From assembly GCF_028401385.1 (NCBI RefSeq), contig NZ_JAQOMR010000001.1:808501-872500 (forward strand): a stretch of 64,000 nt of DNA. The letters run 5' to 3'. The notes under the pieces are model-generated. The model saw nothing but the letters and a program-made list of their open reading frames with translations. It searched no databases and was not told the origin of the DNA. Positions 63,884-64,000 of the stretch are shown piece by piece. Numbering within the stretch: the first letter of the stretch is position 1; each line of letters starts with the position of its first letter. The position numbers and the translations under genes were made by a program. The DNA is from Marinicella algicola. GTDB lineage: Bacteria > Pseudomonadota > Gammaproteobacteria > Xanthomonadales > Marinicellaceae.

Positions 63884-64000
63884 CTACTTGTTCAAAATAA
63901 GCTTGCCCTGGCGGGTGATTTTCATGCGATAATCGGCGCCCTGGTGACGAATGATGATCTCATGGCCGCCTTTGAAGAGCGCCTCGCTTTCATGCACCGG
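63884..64000 (-). CDS. hmuP: Hemin uptake protein HemP/HmuP, C-terminal part (5' end outside window)
   Basis: The last 38 codons plus the stop of a minus-strand gene: ALFKGGHEIIIRHQGADY, then RMKITRQGKLILNK and TAG at 63884-63886. The R-ITR-GKLIL-K ending is the HemP/HmuP signature. The start lies beyond base 64000. HmuP activates haem receptor expression in rhizobia. Only 9 bp from hmuS. Confidence 0.88.
   Translation of the reverse strand, partial: PVHESEALFKGGHEIIIRHQGADYRMKITRQGKLILNK

Overview
The window is a gene-dense stretch of GC-rich chromosome from an alphaproteobacterium, most likely Hyphomicrobiales/Rhizobiales. The evidence is the ChvE-GguA-GguB sugar transporter, the divergent OxyR/catalase pair with an alphaproteobacterial OxyR cysteine pattern, an LsrB-like regulator beside a DUF1127 gene, hisS-hisZ-hisG with a short HisG, tadA next to an RluB-type synthase and rsmD, and an hmuPSTUV haem locus. 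A Rhizobiaceae or Aurantimonadaceae (Martelella-like) host is a guess; no species is claimed.

Layout. 1-2 kb: end of a DUF1176 protein and a PQQ-type sugar dehydrogenase. 2.1-4.5 kb: a decayed membrane/ClpP-fold gene, an IS5/IS427-group insertion sequence with TAA target repeats, and a tRNA-Arg(CCG). 4.9-10.3 kb: two tandem chvE paralogues followed by gguA and gguB. 10.5-12.1 kb: an ArsR repressor, a YraQ/ArsP-type permease and a small CxxC redox protein. 12.2-19.6 kb: a LacI regulator, a five-gene peptide/oligosaccharide ABC operon and an alpha/beta hydrolase. 19.9-25.7 kb: an orphan sugar-type ATPase, DUF4186 and the glycolate oxidase operon glcD-glcE-DUF4870-glcF. 25.8-40.9 kb: several regulator/target pairs (LsrB-like/DUF1127, AraC/SDR, OxyR/KatA, YeiE-like/YeiH-like) interleaved with housekeeping genes (rsmE, gshA, tag). 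41-45.2 kb: histidine genes. 46.3-49.5 kb: an outer-membrane protein and CIRCE-controlled groES-groEL. 49.7-60 kb: chrA, a HAD phosphatase, ribF, ileS, a lipoprotein, GNAT, tadA, rluB and rsmD. 60-64 kb: haem uptake genes hmuV, hmuU, hmuT, hmuS and the end of hemP/hmuP.

The most striking global property is the number of single-base indels. About two dozen conserved genes (katA, oxyR, gshA, ribF, hisG, rsmD, glcD, hmuV, hmuU, gguA and others) have their reading frame broken by one or two single-base changes, mostly deletions in or near short homopolymers. A compensated pair lies inside ileS and an extra base sits in the tRNA T-loop. Essential genes would not all be dead, so most of these look like sequence or assembly errors. 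I therefore give the reconstructed full extents and note each break. The gene at 2.1-3.1 kb, with frame breaks, internal stops and an adjacent IS, is the only one I call a genuine pseudogene.

I did not find a clearly new multi-gene system. The best leads are the ArsR/permease/redox cassette with a perfect operator-like repeat, a low-GC segment inside hisS, two tiny membrane-protein genes between hisS and hisZ, a small membrane gene embedded in the glycolate oxidase operon, and a duplicated groEL 3' end.
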